From: an uncultured Blastococcus sp.
GTDB taxonomy: Bacteria; Actinomycetota; Actinomycetes; Mycobacteriales; Antricoccaceae
Direction of reading: 5' to 3'
Assembly (NCBI GenBank): GCA_946221975.1
Contig: CAMIGT010000132.1
Coordinates: 1-5,292, forward strand
DNA: 5,292 bases
In this document: positions 1 through 5,292 of the stretch, piece after piece
How the letters are laid out: every line of letters begins with the position of its first letter
How positions within the stretch are numbered: the stretch's first letter is position 1
The notes under the pieces: generated by a model
Seen by the model: only the letters and a program-made list of their open reading frames with translations
The model's database searches: none
Told to the model about the DNA's origin: nothing
Translations under genes and position numbers: made by a program

Positions 1-423
1 GTCGGTGATGACCCGGTCCTGCCGGTCGGTCGCCAGCAGCGGGTCGTCTCCGGTGTAGAGCCCGGCCAACAGCGGCCGGGGTACGCCGAACCGCCGCGCG
101 AGCTGGTGCACCTCGAGCCGGTTCATCCGCCCGCCCGGCGCGGCAGCGACGGCCCCGAGTACGGCGCGGATCGGGTCAGCGACCTGCTCGACGCCCTCAC
201 CGTCCGCGGAGGTCTCGACGCCCTGCCAGGTGCGCTTGGGATGACGGCGCAGGTACTCCTGCTCGAGCGCGAGCATGCGCTCGGTGTGCGTGGCGAACTG
301 CTCGGCGGTGCCGTGCAGAAACACCCAGTTGCGGGTGTCGTGGGCGTTCTTGCCCTGACTCTCGAGCTCCTCGTCGCTCAGCTCTCCCACCGGCCGCCCA
401 AGCGGATGCTGGTCGTTACTCAT
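1..423 (-). CDS. uncharacterised protein, N-terminal part (possible actinobacterial DUF6158-like region)
   Basis: Partial gene starting at ATG 423 and open to the left edge, with 141 codons and no stop. The ATG has a GGAGG site 5 bases upstream and overlaps the amidohydrolase stop by 8 bases (ATGAGTAA), so it is a translated member of the operon. Residues 1-62 are hydrophilic and probably helical, with LSDEELES (15-22), a His/Arg-rich AHDTRNWVFLHGT (26-38) and HTERMLALEQEYLRRHP (45-61). From memory this pattern resembles small actinobacterial proteins called DUF6158; I hold this weakly. After a Gly/Glu linker (about 66-76), residues 79-141 form a second likely helical region (PIRAVLGAVAAAPGG, then LARRFGVPRPLLAGLYTGDDPL). 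No signal peptide, membrane segment or catalytic motif is visible. The function is unknown; co-transcription suggests a link to benzoyl-CoA metabolism. Confidence 0.75.
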   Translation of the reverse strand, partial: MSNDQHPLGRPVGELSDEELESQGKNAHDTRNWVFLHGTAEQFATHTERMLALEQEYLRRHPKRTWQGVETSADGEGVEQVADPIRAVLGAVAAAPGGRMNRLEVHQLARRFGVPRPLLAGLYTGDDPLLATDRQDRVITD

Positions 424-1303
424 CGCTGCCTCCATCAGAGTCCAGAGCGGGGTTAAGTCCGGCGTACACCATCGTCGCGTGCTGGCCGAGTACGCCGGGC
501 ACCACATCGTCCGGGATGCCGAGGTCGATGACGGCCTGCGCGTTGCGGTCGGTGCCGGGTACGCCGGGCCAGTCGGTCGCGAAGATCCACTTGCGGGCGA
601 GCCGGGCGAGGTCGAATCGCGAGTAATACTCGGGAAGTTTCTTCGGCGGCAGTCCGGAGAGCTCGATCCAGACGTGCTCGTGTGAGAGCGCCATGAAGGC
701 GGCGGCGTCGTACCACCAGCCACGCCCGCCGTGGGCCAGGACGATGTCGAGCTCCGGGAAGTCGCGGGCGACCGGCAGCAGGAACTCCGGGCTCGCAAGC
801 TCGTTCATCGACCCGGGGAAGGTCGAGGTGCCGCAGTGCACGACAAGCGGGACGCCGCGCTCGGCAAGCACCTGGTACGCCGGGTACAGCTGGCGGTCGT
901 CACACCGGAAACCGCCGTGCACCGGGTGCAGCTTCAGCGCGCAAGCGCCGTGGTCGAGCTGGCGGTTCAGCTCGCGGGCAATCGGGAAGTGCAGGTGCGG
1001 GTTGACGTTGGCGATGGGGTAGAAGCGCCGCGGGTTGGCCTCGACGATCGGCAGCAGGTCATCGAAGAGCTGCATGCCGGTGGCTTTGGGGCTGTACTCA
1101 CACAGCAGCAGCGCCGCGTCGACGCCCTGCGAGGCAAAGAGCTCGTCGAGCGCCGCTGGGACGGGCACGCCGTCGCTGTCCCATACCTGCTCGAGGATGC
1201 CGTCCGGACCGAAGTCGCGGGCCCATTGCATCCACGCCGGTGCCAACGATCCGAGCACCGGAACGTGCACGTGCGCGTCGATGAGCAGGTGGCCATCGAG
1301 CAC
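416..1303 (-). CDS. amidohydrolase-2 family metal-dependent hydrolase
   Basis: Complete 295-residue protein predicted to be a TIM-barrel metal hydrolase of the amidohydrolase-2 group (relatives include ACMSD and other aromatic-catabolism hydrolases and decarboxylases). Visible ligand candidates: the HxH of IDAHVHV (H11, H13), LKLHP (K124, H126), VVHCGTS (H156), LAHGG (H191) and FATDWPG (D244). These fall in the usual barrel order, so the active site looks intact. The start is GTG at 1303, preceded by a near-perfect AGGAGGT at 5 bases. The open frame extends upstream to an ATG at 1507, but that extra 68-residue stretch overlaps the ferredoxin gene, is Arg/Ser-rich and looks like frame-shadow sequence. 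The gene follows the ferredoxin by 10 bases and its TAA overlaps the next start by 8 bases. The substrate is unknown. A hydrolase or lactonase acting on a box-pathway intermediate or side product is a guess from context. Confidence 0.88.
   Translation of the reverse strand: MLDGHLLIDAHVHVPVLGSLAPAWMQWARDFGPDGILEQVWDSDGVPVPAALDELFASQGVDAALLLCEYSPKATGMQLFDDLLPIVEANPRRFYPIANVNPHLHFPIARELNRQLDHGACALKLHPVHGGFRCDDRQLYPAYQVLAERGVPLVVHCGTSTFPGSMNELASPEFLLPVARDFPELDIVLAHGGRGWWYDAAAFMALSHEHVWIELSGLPPKKLPEYYSRFDLARLARKWIFATDWPGVPGTDRNAQAVIDLGIPDDVVPGVLGQHATMVYAGLNPALDSDGGSDE
429..433 (-). promoter_or_regulatory. ribosome-binding site of the left-edge gene
   Basis: GGAGG on the minus strand, 5 bases before the ATG at 423, within the 3' end of the amidohydrolase gene. 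It supports the unassigned left-edge frame as a real gene. Confidence 0.7.
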
Positions 1304-1308
1304 GGCGT

Positions 1309-1315
1309 ACCTCCT
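1309..1315 (-). promoter_or_regulatory. ribosome-binding site of the amidohydrolase
   Basis: AGGAGGT on the minus strand, 5 bases before the GTG at 1303 and overlapping the ferredoxin TAG stop. It is the main reason for choosing the 295-residue form over the longer open frame beginning at 1507. Confidence 0.85.
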
Positions 1316-1643
1316 ACAACCCTGTGACGAGGGGAGTGTCGACTCCGATCGCGCCGGTTTTGTGCGCCCCGCCGGGTGCGCCGAGCGGTGCGTCGCGCCC
1401 CTGCAGGATCTCGGTGAAGAACCGCCGGTTGTCCTCGATGTGCTCCTCGTCCTCTTCCGGTGCGGCGCGGTCCTGGCTGATCGCCTCGACCGGGCAGACC
1501 GGCTCACACGCGCCGCAGTCGATGCACTCCTTGGGGTTGATGTAGAGCTTGCGCTCGCCCTCGTAGATGCAGTCGACCGGGCACTCCTCGATGCACGACT
1601 TGTCGGTCGTGTCGATGCACGCGGCCCCGATGATGTACGGCAT
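1314..1643 (-). CDS. fdxA: seven-iron ferredoxin [3Fe-4S][4Fe-4S], FdxA type
   Basis: Complete 109-residue soluble electron carrier. Eight cysteines are visible at 9, 17, 21, 25, 40, 43, 46 and 50. By analogy with Azotobacter ferredoxin I, C9, C17 and C50 would hold the [3Fe-4S] cluster and C21, C40, C43 and C46 the [4Fe-4S] cluster (CIDCGACEPVCPV, 40-52), leaving C25 free. The C-terminal half is acidic and then has the FdxA-like FFTEILQG and GAPGGAHKTG segments, so it is full length and not a truncated larger protein. The ATG at 1643 is preceded by GAGGAG at 7 bases. It lies between the FNR-like reductase and the amidohydrolase; its TAG stop (1314-1316) overlaps the Shine-Dalgarno site of the next gene. 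Its position suggests it relays electrons from the reductase to a pathway oxygenase such as BoxB. That is inference, as FdxA proteins also serve other partners such as cytochromes P450. The symbol is a family label. Confidence 0.92.
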   Translation of the reverse strand: MPYIIGAACIDTTDKSCIEECPVDCIYEGERKLYINPKECIDCGACEPVCPVEAISQDRAAPEEDEEHIEDNRRFFTEILQGRDAPLGAPGGAHKTGAIGVDTPLVTGL

Positions 1644-1650
1644 TGCCTCG

Positions 1651-1656
1651 CTCCTC
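1651..1656 (-). promoter_or_regulatory. ribosome-binding site of the ferredoxin
   Basis: GAGGAG on the minus strand, 7 bases before the ATG at 1643, within the 26-base gap after the reductase stop. Confidence 0.7.
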
Positions 1657-1669
1657 TCGTCGCCGCGCC

Positions 1670-2686
1670 CTAGCCGGCTGCCGCGCCGGCGGGGACGGGC
1701 GCCACGTCGTGTGGCGTGTCGGTCGAGTGTCCAGGGAACAGCTGCGCGTCCGGGTCGAGGTAGACCGCGGCATTGTTGACGGCCGTCGCGACCTCGCCGA
1801 AGCCGACCGCGATGAGCCGTACTTTCCCTTCATAGTCGGTAATGTCGCCCGCGGCAAACACACCGGGCAGGTTGGTGCGCATCGCGGAGTCGACCACGAG
1901 GTGCCGATTGTCGTGCAGCTCAAGCCCCCACTCGCGCAGCGGCCCGAGGTTGGCGGTGAAGCCGAGCGCGGCGACGACCTGTTGGCAGTGGAGCTCGCGC
2001 GGCTCCTCGCCCTTGATGTCGAGTACGGCGCGCTGCAGCGTCCCCTCGCCGTGCAGCGACGTCACCTGGGCGTTGGTGATGATCCGGGTGTCCGAGCGGC
2101 GCACCTGCTCCACGCTCGCCGCGTGCGCGCGGAACTGCTCGCGGCGGTGCACCAGCGTGACCGACGCGGCGACCGGCGCGAGCATGAGGCACCAGTCGAT
2201 CGCCGAGTCACCGCCGCCGACGATCACGACGTCCTTCCCGGCGTACGGCGCGATGCTGGGCACGAAGTACTCCAGCCCGCTGCCGAGGAAGTCCTCTCCG
2301 GCAGGCAGCGGGCGGGGCGTGAAGGTGCCGATGCCGCCGGTGACGATCACGGCGCCGGCGTGGATCTGCCGCCCGCTACTCGTGGTGACGACATGCGGCG
2401 GCCCGTCGCCGAGCGCGATGTCTTGGGCTTCCTCGCCGAGGATGTACGTCGGCTCGTACTGTCCGGCCTGCGCGACCAGGTTGGCGACGAGCTCGCGACC
2501 GGAGACCTGCGGATACCCGGCGATGTCGTAGATCTGCTTCTCCGGGTACATCGCGGTGACCTGGCCGCCGAGCTGGCTGAGGCTGTCGATGACCGCGACG
2601 CGCAGTCCGCGGACGCCCGCGTAGTAGGCACCGAAGAGGCCGACCGGACCGCCGCCGACGATGAGTACGTCGTACTGCTCAGGCAC
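1670..2686 (-). CDS. ferredoxin-NADP+ reductase, thioredoxin-reductase-like (type 2 FNR)
   Basis: Complete 338-residue flavoprotein. It is predicted to pass electrons from NADPH through FAD to a ferredoxin, most simply the one encoded next. Visible motifs: N-terminal FAD-binding GGGPVG (11-16); GGQV (40-43); NAD(P)H-binding GGGDSA (157-162) followed by HRREQFRA (180-187), whose arginines suit NADPH; and the second FAD motif FAAGDIT (277-283). Thioredoxin reductases carry a CxxC next to the NADPH domain. Here that region reads SGLEYFVP (136-143), and only two widely separated cysteines (C166, C234) exist in the protein, so disulfide reduction is unlikely and the type-2 FNR call is favoured. 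The start is GTG at 2686, chosen because of a GGAGGT site 8 bases upstream. The start overlaps the ligase stop by 8 bases. The gene stops at TAG (1670-1672), 26 bases before the ferredoxin. Confidence 0.9.
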   Translation of the reverse strand: MPEQYDVLIVGGGPVGLFGAYYAGVRGLRVAVIDSLSQLGGQVTAMYPEKQIYDIAGYPQVSGRELVANLVAQAGQYEPTYILGEEAQDIALGDGPPHVVTTSSGRQIHAGAVIVTGGIGTFTPRPLPAGEDFLGSGLEYFVPSIAPYAGKDVVIVGGGDSAIDWCLMLAPVAASVTLVHRREQFRAHAASVEQVRRSDTRIITNAQVTSLHGEGTLQRAVLDIKGEEPRELHCQQVVAALGFTANLGPLREWGLELHDNRHLVVDSAMRTNLPGVFAAGDITDYEGKVRLIAVGFGEVATAVNNAAVYLDPDAQLFPGHSTDTPHDVAPVPAGAAAG

Positions 2687-4259
2687 TCTCGCTCACCTCC
2701 GCGGGTGGCTCGGCGGGAAGCGGTGCCGGGCCGGCAGCGAACCGCTCACGAACCTTGAAGCGCTGCAGCTTGCCGGTGGCGGTTTTGGGAAGGTCGTCCA
2801 CGAAGTGGATGGCGCGCGGCGCCTTGAAGTGCGCCATGCCGTCGCGACACCAGTCGATGAGCTCGGTCTCGGTGACCCCGCTCGCGGTCACCGCGGCGAC
2901 CGGCTTGACGAGTCCTTCGGCATCCTCGACCCCGACGACCGCGGCCTGTTCGACGCTCGGGTGGGCGAGCAGCCGCGACTCGACCTCGGCCGGGCTGACC
3001 CAGATGCCGCCCGCCTTGATCATGTCGCTGTTGCGCCCGAGGCACTGGTAGTAGCCGCCGTCGGTCTCGATGTAGGTGTCGCCGGTGGAGAGCCATTCGC
3101 CCTGGAACATCTGGCGTGAGGCGTCGGTGCGCCGCCAGTAGCCGAGCGCGATCGACTCGCCGCGCACGAACAGCGCACCCGGAGTTCCCTGCGGCACAGG
3201 CGATCCGGACTCGTCGCGGATCTCCACGGCGTACCCGGGGACCGCGACTCCGGTGGTGCCGGGCTGGATGTCCCCGGGTTGGTTGGACAGGAAGATGTGC
3301 AGCGCCTCGGTCGATCCGATGCCGTCGAGGATGTCGACGCCGAACCGGTCCTTGAAGCGCTGCTGCAGTGGCGCGGGCAATGGCTCGCCGGCGCTGGTCC
3401 CCATCCGGACGCTGGCGAACGTGTCTTCGGGCAGCCCCGCGCCGAGCAGTGCGGCAAAGAAGGTGGGTACGCCGTAGAAGAGGGTTGGCTGGTGCTCGCG
3501 GACGGCTGCCGCGATCCCGTCCGGGGTGGGCCGCTGGGGCACCAGGACCGTCGTCGCGCCGACGGAGAACGGGAAGAAGACGGAATTGCCTATGCCGTAG
3601 GCAAAGAACATCTTCGCGACGGAAAGACACACGTCGCTTTCGGTGATGCCGAGCACCCGCGAGCCGTAGGTCTCGCATACGTGGCGGATGTTGGCGTGCC
3701 GGTGCATCGCGGCCTTCGGCGTACCCGTGGTGCCCGACGTGTAGAGCCACAGCGCCCACGAGTCATCGCTGGTCGCTGCGGTCGCGGTGTCGCCGCCGGC
3801 GCCACCTGCCAGGAACTCGTCCCAGCCGAGCGCGCGGGCGGTCGTGGTCTGGTCGGCCGGTCCGCCGACGCGGATCGCCACCTCGACCTCCGGCGCGGCG
3901 GCGATGGCCGTGGCGACGGCGTCGTCGAACTCCGGCGTCGAGATGATGACGCGCGCCCCGGAGTCGGCGAGGATCGCGCCGAGCTCGCCGCCGGTGAGCA
4001 TCGTGGAGACCGGCACGGCGACGACGCCGGCGCGGAAGGCGCCCAAGATCGCAGTGAGCATGGGGATGTCGTCGGACATCACCATCAACACGCGGTCGTC
4101 GCGACGCAGACCGAGGGCGCGGTACGCCGCCGCGACCTCGCCCACGCGCTCGTCAAGCTCGGCGTAACTCAGCTCCTCAGAGCCGCGCACCGCGGTCTTG
4201 GCACCGCGACCGGACTCGACGTTGCGGGTGAGTAGATAGTCGGCGGCGTTGAACCCCAT
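2679..4259 (-). CDS. benzoate-CoA ligase
   Basis: Complete 526-residue cytoplasmic enzyme of the ANL (adenylate-forming) superfamily, normal length for benzoate-CoA ligases (BadA/BclA type). It activates benzoate with ATP and CoA to benzoyl-CoA, the first step of the box pathway. Visible motifs: phosphate-binding loop YTSGTTGTP (173-181) followed by K182; the family-typical stretch VAKMFFAYGIGNS (214-226); GSTEALHIFLSN (315-326), very characteristic of benzoate-CoA ligases; STGD (391-394); GRNSDMIKAGG hinge (408-418); and the C-terminal PKTATGK with the presumed catalytic Lys497. The last 18 residues are a Pro/Ala/Glu-rich tail that also carries the ribosome-binding site of the next gene. The ATG at 4259 is supported by the conserved N-terminus FNAADYLL, although no good Shine-Dalgarno site precedes it. 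Translation is probably coupled to boxC, whose stop is 6 bases upstream. A substituted benzoate (for example aminobenzoate or hydroxybenzoate) as substrate cannot be excluded. Confidence 0.93.
   Translation of the reverse strand: MGFNAADYLLTRNVESGRGAKTAVRGSEELSYAELDERVGEVAAAYRALGLRRDDRVLMVMSDDIPMLTAILGAFRAGVVAVPVSTMLTGGELGAILADSGARVIISTPEFDDAVATAIAAAPEVEVAIRVGGPADQTTTARALGWDEFLAGGAGGDTATAATSDDSWALWLYTSGTTGTPKAAMHRHANIRHVCETYGSRVLGITESDVCLSVAKMFFAYGIGNSVFFPFSVGATTVLVPQRPTPDGIAAAVREHQPTLFYGVPTFFAALLGAGLPEDTFASVRMGTSAGEPLPAPLQQRFKDRFGVDILDGIGSTEALHIFLSNQPGDIQPGTTGVAVPGYAVEIRDESGSPVPQGTPGALFVRGESIALGYWRRTDASRQMFQGEWLSTGDTYIETDGGYYQCLGRNSDMIKAGGIWVSPAEVESRLLAHPSVEQAAVVGVEDAEGLVKPVAAVTASGVTETELIDWCRDGMAHFKAPRAIHFVDDLPKTATGKLQRFKVRERFAAGPAPLPAEPPAEVSESA
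2695..2700 (-). promoter_or_regulatory. ribosome-binding site of the FNR-like reductase
   Basis: GGAGGT on the minus strand, 8 bases before the GTG at 2686. It decides the GTG start and sits inside the last codons of the benzoate-CoA ligase. Confidence 0.8.
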
Positions 4260-4265
4260 CGCGGC

Positions 4266-5292
4266 TCACACCCGCTTATGGTCGTAGGCCCCGCGACGAC
4301 CGGAGCCATATCGTCGTAGCGCGCCGTCCGGTCCCGAGGCGTTGGGCCTGATGAAGATCCAGTTCTGCCAGGCGGTCAACCGGCCAAAGATCTTTGTCTC
4401 CAGGGTCTCCGGGCCCACGAAGCGGTGGTTGGCCTCCATGCCGGTCAGCGCATCCGGCGAGAGCGACGCGCGCTCCTCGAGCACGATCCGCAGCTCTTCC
4501 TCGAAGTCGATGTCATCCAAGGCCATCGTGACGAGTCCGGCATCCTCGGCTGCGCGGGCATCCAGCGGCGTACCGATCATCGCGCGTGCCACCTTGAGAG
4601 CGTCGTCGTGACCGTAGAAGCGCGACTCGAGCCGGGTGAGCCCGTTGCCCATCGGGTAGGGACCGTCGTTGGACTCGGTGAGCTCGATGACGGCCGGGTC
4701 GGCGTCCGGGTCGATGTCCTCGTAGACGCCCTCCAGCATGTACTGCCGGTCGCAGGCGAGCGCGACTTCGGCGAGTACGCCGGCAAAGCAGCTGCCCGGT
4801 TCGATGACCGTGATGAGGCTGCGGCTGGTCACGTCGAGGCGCTTGAGAGTCCGCCGCAGGTATGAGGTCACCTCATGCACGAACCAGTTGGTCGCGGCGT
4901 ACTGGCCGAGCTGGGCGTCGTACTCCAGAACCTTCTCGCGGTCGCCCTTCGTGCGGAACACCCACGTGCCGAGCTCGATCTCGTTGGTGCGCAGGTGCAG
5001 GATCAGGTGGTCGAGCGCGCGGGTGAGTGCCATCGGCCAGTAGTCGACGCCCTGCGCGAGGATCGCGTCTTCGTCGGCGGGCGCGCCATCGGTGGGGCCC
5101 TCGATGGTGATGTCGACCCGGCGCGCGCCGCGGTCGATCTGCGCGGTGACGTAGGGGTAGGTGATCGTGTCACCGTCGATCGAGTGCTGCAGGGGTGTGA
5201 GCTCGATGCCCTGCTGTGCCTGTAGTCTCGCCGACTTGTCGGCCGCGGCGCGGGCCCGCTCGGGGTCCAGGGAGACGAGCGCGTTGAGCTCG
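4266..5292 (-). CDS. boxC: 2,3-epoxybenzoyl-CoA dihydrolase (benzoyl-CoA-dihydrodiol lyase), C-terminal part
   Basis: Partial gene: the reading frame is open to the right edge and ends at TGA (4266-4268), giving 341 visible residues. BoxC proteins are about 550 residues, so roughly the first 200 are missing. The ATG at 5033 is internal, because the 86 codons before it continue the family-like sequence. BoxC is a cytoplasmic crotonase-superfamily enzyme that hydrolyses 2,3-epoxybenzoyl-CoA to 3,4-dehydroadipyl-CoA semialdehyde plus formate. Support comes from BoxC-like blocks: LRTNEIELGTWV (visible residues about 100-111), EPGSCFAGVLAE (164-175) in a crotonase-fold region, YPMGNGLTRLESRF (about 212-225) and the C-terminal QNWIFIRPNASG (about 309-320), with the protein ending close to YDHKRV. 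Recognition is from memory of the family, not a search. The benzoate-CoA ligase starts 6 bases downstream, which fits the assignment. The promoter and boxB, if linked, would lie outside the window. Confidence 0.9.
   Translation of the reverse strand, partial: ELNALVSLDPERARAAADKSARLQAQQGIELTPLQHSIDGDTITYPYVTAQIDRGARRVDITIEGPTDGAPADEDAILAQGVDYWPMALTRALDHLILHLRTNEIELGTWVFRTKGDREKVLEYDAQLGQYAATNWFVHEVTSYLRRTLKRLDVTSRSLITVIEPGSCFAGVLAEVALACDRQYMLEGVYEDIDPDADPAVIELTESNDGPYPMGNGLTRLESRFYGHDDALKVARAMIGTPLDARAAEDAGLVTMALDDIDFEEELRIVLEERASLSPDALTGMEANHRFVGPETLETKIFGRLTAWQNWIFIRPNASGPDGALRRYGSGRRGAYDHKRV

Noticed and set aside
106..456. 116-codon plus-strand open frame at the left edge
   Set aside because: The opposite strand holds a frame open to the edge with a good ribosome-binding site and operon spacing; the plus-strand frame is its shadow.
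480..570. Recurring GTACGCCGGG-like words on the plus strand as a repeat family
   Set aside because: The copies lie in coding sequence at irregular spacing and are explained by GC-biased codons such as those for Pro, Gly and Tyr.
1644..1669. Promoter or terminator in the 26-base reductase/ferredoxin gap
   Set aside because: The gap is fully GC-rich, carries a ribosome-binding site, and shows no hairpin with a T-run and no -10-like element; it is too short for a convincing promoter.
1670..2686. Thioredoxin reductase (TrxB) as the identity of the flavoprotein
   Set aside because: The CxxC disulfide motif is absent and only two distant cysteines are present, while a ferredoxin gene is immediately downstream.
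1643..2758. 371-codon plus-strand open frame opposite the reductase gene
   Set aside because: It is antisense to a clear flavoprotein with intact FAD and NADPH motifs. Its translation is Arg/Asp/Val-rich with no recognisable motif, as expected from high-GC codon bias on the opposite strand.
2746..3759. 337-codon minus-strand frame overlapping the ligase in another frame
   Set aside because: It is extremely Arg-rich and lies wholly inside the ligase gene, whose ANL motifs are continuous, so it is neither a second gene nor evidence of a frameshift.
3279..4235. 318-codon plus-strand open frame opposite the benzoate-CoA ligase
   Set aside because: It is a shadow of the ligase gene, with low-complexity Arg/Gly/Asp composition, no domain and no convincing ribosome-binding context.

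Overview
The window is a compact stretch of high-GC DNA (roughly two-thirds G+C by eye, not counted) in which every supported gene lies on the minus strand. The order of transcription runs from the right edge to the left edge. The base composition, GTG starts, strong Shine-Dalgarno sites and an FdxA-type seven-iron ferredoxin suggest a high-GC actinobacterium. That placement is inference, since there is no rRNA or other phylogenetic marker.

In order of transcription the genes are: (1) the C-terminal part of a BoxC-type 2,3-epoxybenzoyl-CoA dihydrolase, cut by the right edge; (2) a complete benzoate-CoA ligase; (3) a thioredoxin-reductase-like ferredoxin-NADP+ reductase without the redox CxxC; (4) a small [3Fe-4S][4Fe-4S] ferredoxin; (5) an amidohydrolase-2 family metal hydrolase; (6) the first 141 residues of a protein I cannot assign to a function, cut by the left edge. 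Gaps are 6, 26 and 10 bases, and two junctions are 8-base start/stop overlaps, so this reads as one operon. I see no promoter, terminator, RNA gene, mobile element or CRISPR in the window. The promoter is probably beyond the right edge.

Functionally this is part of the aerobic 'box' route for benzoate. The ligase makes benzoyl-CoA. BoxB, not in the window, would epoxidise the ring using electrons from a reductase. BoxC then opens the epoxide ring by hydrolysis, releasing formate and leaving a six-carbon semialdehyde-CoA that goes on towards beta-oxidation. The most interesting point is that the place expected for the single-chain reductase BoxA is taken by two separate genes, a ferredoxin and a type-2 FNR. 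These may form a two-component electron supply for BoxB. The amidohydrolase and the left-edge protein are co-transcribed companions with no assigned role in the classical pathway.
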